Below, piece after piece: positions 62,258 through 64,000 of a DNA stretch of 64,000 nucleotides. The position numbers and the translations under genes are program-made. Numbering within the stretch: the stretch's first letter is position 1; every line of letters begins with the position of its first letter. The stretch covers positions 122,750 to 186,749 of the forward strand of contig VXBP01003477.1 of assembly GCA_013400115.1 (NCBI GenBank). The letters run 5' to 3'. Under the pieces are notes generated by a model that saw only the letters and a list, made by a program, of their open reading frames with translations, did no database searches and was not told where the DNA came from. The DNA is from Rhinopomastus cyanomelas. Taxonomy: Eukaryota; Chordata; Aves; Bucerotiformes; Rhinopomastidae.

Positions 62258-62325
62258 CACATACTCTCTCACCTGAAGTCTGGATGGGAAACACATACTC
62301 TCTCACCTATCATCTGGATAGGAAA
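62258..62325 (+). repeat. 34-bp tandem duplication, two copies
   Basis: The unit begins cacatactctctcacct and ends ggatgggaaa; the copies (62258-62291 and 62292-62325) differ at about four positions. A simple local duplication. Confidence 0.92.
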
Positions 62326-63982
62326 CAGGTATTTTGAATTTCTGAATGCTTTACAGAATTTGAAATAAATTGATTTATTTGGAAAACTTAAGGTTTTAAT
62401 ATTTAGTTCCTTGTGAGTACTAAGAATACCAGTGGATATTTTCCATGGTCCAGACAGCTATTGAACTGCTCAAACTAAATCACTTACCTTACAGAAATAA
62501 ATACGTATTTTTCAGAGCTACTTCCTTATTCATTCTTGTTCAACACAGTCTAAGTCATATGAAAAAGACAGTCTCTCCTGAGGATTGTAATTTGATCAAT
62601 TTTATTATTTTTCCCAGTATGGCCAAAACCCAGACTAAAATATATCAGTAGTAAATTGACCCTGAATTTCAATTGGATGTTTGGGTGTGTCACCAATGAA
62701 ACTAGTGAAACGACTTAGGGAAGCCTAAGTTTGACAGCTGGTAATAGATTGCAAGAATATTATTCCTCTTGTCCAAAAAAATACTCCAGAGTATTATTTA
62801 CATCACACAAAAATGAGAAAAAAAATGACCATACATTTTGGCAGAAAGGATGTTGGTATCCAACAAATAGTAATAGGACATAAGAAATAAGAATTTATAG
62901 CACAGGCTCTTCGCCTGTGTTCATCTAGAAAATGTTTTCTCATTATAAAGGCCTTCAGTACTCTTTGCAAACAAAGTGATTTCAGTCAGCTCAATCCAAT
63001 CTAAACTGAGCCATGAGACAAACAAAAATCCTCATCAACTACTGAAATGAAAACAAGAGGAAAAAAAACCCCTTCTATAGAACAGGTGTTAACTAAAGCT
63101 AATTTAATTAAGTGTAATAAATACATCAGTAACTTCCTTTAATACTGGATGGAATAAAAATGTCTGAATCTAGCTTTTTACCCGCAACAGATAACTCCTT
63201 TCATGACTCTGGAATAATGGCATAAGCTGTTGCATAAATATATTAACTGGAAGACTGGAGGAGCGATAGAATTTCAGGAAACATGGTGTCACCGCAAAGG
63301 CCTAATGACTTTAGATTCTGCAGAGCTAATCTAGAGAGAAATGTCCCTTGATCTCTCTACTGTTGTAATATTTACAGAAGTGAATTTTAAAAGAGTAAGC
63401 GTCCATGAGCTTTGTCAGAATTTAGTGGTTTATTGTACTTTTAAAGGACAGTGGCAAAAGACTCTGTTCTTGAATAAGTGATTCAGATTTCACAATTAAA
63501 TATACTGAATGATTCCAAATGGAAATTTTTAGCATATATTCACCAGAATGCTGAACTTTTCTTAGCTCAGGATTGGAAACTGAATTGACAGAACATGAGT
63601 AAAACTGACAGAAATAGAATTTGCTGTCCACTGTTTATTTTGCCACATATGAATAAAGACACCGGGTGGAAGAGGAAACTTGTAAGACAGGAACATCATG
63701 CTTCGGGGGTTGTGCAGTTGCTTTTATGCATTTGTGCATGATTCTGTGTGTTGTGCCATAAACTGTTACTGCAGTAAACCCATCTTTGCAGCAGAATGTC
63801 ACACGCTGCTCTCTGACAAGTCTCACGTCAAAAGATGACTACGATATCTATACACACATACCACACTGAACGTGTCAACCATTGCATTAAACAGAGAGCG
63901 CAGAGTTTGAGCTAATATGCCTACGTCACACCTTATTATGAGAGATGGTGAGAGAAAATGCCTTTTCACAAATATACACCAA

Positions 63983-64000
63983 TACATATATATATATATA
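63983..64000 (+). repeat. (TA)n microsatellite at window edge
   Basis: An alternating ta run that continues past the end of the window, so its length is unknown. Confidence 0.85.

Larger units (their letters stand above)
52454..64000 (-). other. DMD: DMD intron 41, 3' part
   Basis: This is intron sequence 5' of exon 42 in transcript direction; exon 41 lies beyond the window, because no reading frame here matches the expected exon 41 protein. It holds three CR1 fragments (53764-53984, 55050-55498, 57991-58224), all on the minus strand. The remaining stretches 52454-53763, 53985-55049, 55499-57990 and 58225-64000 are AT-rich single-copy-looking DNA without supportable genes. Only small simple repeats are visible in them. 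Confidence 0.9.
58225..64000. other. CR1-free intronic stretch
   Basis: 5.8 kb of intron 41 without CR1 landmarks or recognisable exons. It contains the 34-bp tandem duplication at 62258-62325 and a (TA)n run at the window edge. The region contrasts with the CR1-crowded part of the gene to its left. Confidence 0.6.

Noticed and set aside
1..64000. CRISPR array, operon or prokaryotic defence system
   Set aside because: The sequence is vertebrate intron; repeats are dispersed LINEs and microsatellites, not regularly spaced units.
63840..64000. Exon 41 of dystrophin at the window edge
   Set aside because: No minus-strand frame there gives the expected spectrin-repeat residues or splice borders.

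Overview
The window is a piece of a vertebrate, almost certainly avian, nuclear genome and lies inside the dystrophin gene (DMD), which is transcribed from the minus strand. Three short exons are the only host coding sequence I can support. They match human exons 42, 43 and 44 in order, length and reading phase: exon 42 at 52259-52453 (195 bp), exon 43 at 38720-38892 (173 bp) and exon 44 at 5607-5757 (151 bp). Together they are 519 coding bases in 64 kb. The rest is intron: the start of intron 44 (1-5606), all of intron 43 (5758-38719), all of intron 42 (38893-52258) and the end of intron 41 (52454-64000). Exons 41 and 45 are outside the window. The encoded segment belongs to the central rod (spectrin-like repeat 16 and the first helix of repeat 17), the region known in mammals to recruit neuronal nitric oxide synthase.

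The second component is a dense population of CR1 non-LTR retrotransposons (LINEs). I find about 45 fragments totalling roughly 17 kb, about a quarter of the window by my hand count. Nearly all are 5'-truncated pieces of the ORF2 C-terminus plus the 3' tail, ending in the CR1 octamer-like tail (attctatg repeats). Several reach the reverse transcriptase (RT), and one is an endonuclease fragment. I sorted them by 3' tail. Type A has 'cccttccaatccctaatg', B has 'gatcccaagggtcttttcc', C has 'gatcttgaaggtctctttc' and D has 'gacctctagaggtcccttcc'; a few older ones fit none of these. Nested insertions show A inserted into B twice and D inserted into C once, giving relative ages. All copies with readable ORF2 sequence are broken, so none looks able to move on its own.

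CR1 as the only abundant repeat, fairly compact DMD introns and bird-like tails point to a bird. The very high CR1 load suggests a CR1-rich lineage such as woodpeckers, toucans or hoopoe/hornbills; this is inference only. CR1 fragments are concentrated in introns 43 and 42. They are absent from 21.3-27.7 kb and 58.2-64.0 kb. Other structure includes a 118-nt polypurine tract (35185-35302), two GC-richer unassigned blocks (about 15.1-15.9 and 29.1-29.76 kb), and one assembly N (28076) sitting exactly between two copies of a 27-bp sequence. I see no new gene system, RNA gene, CRISPR array or host promoter.
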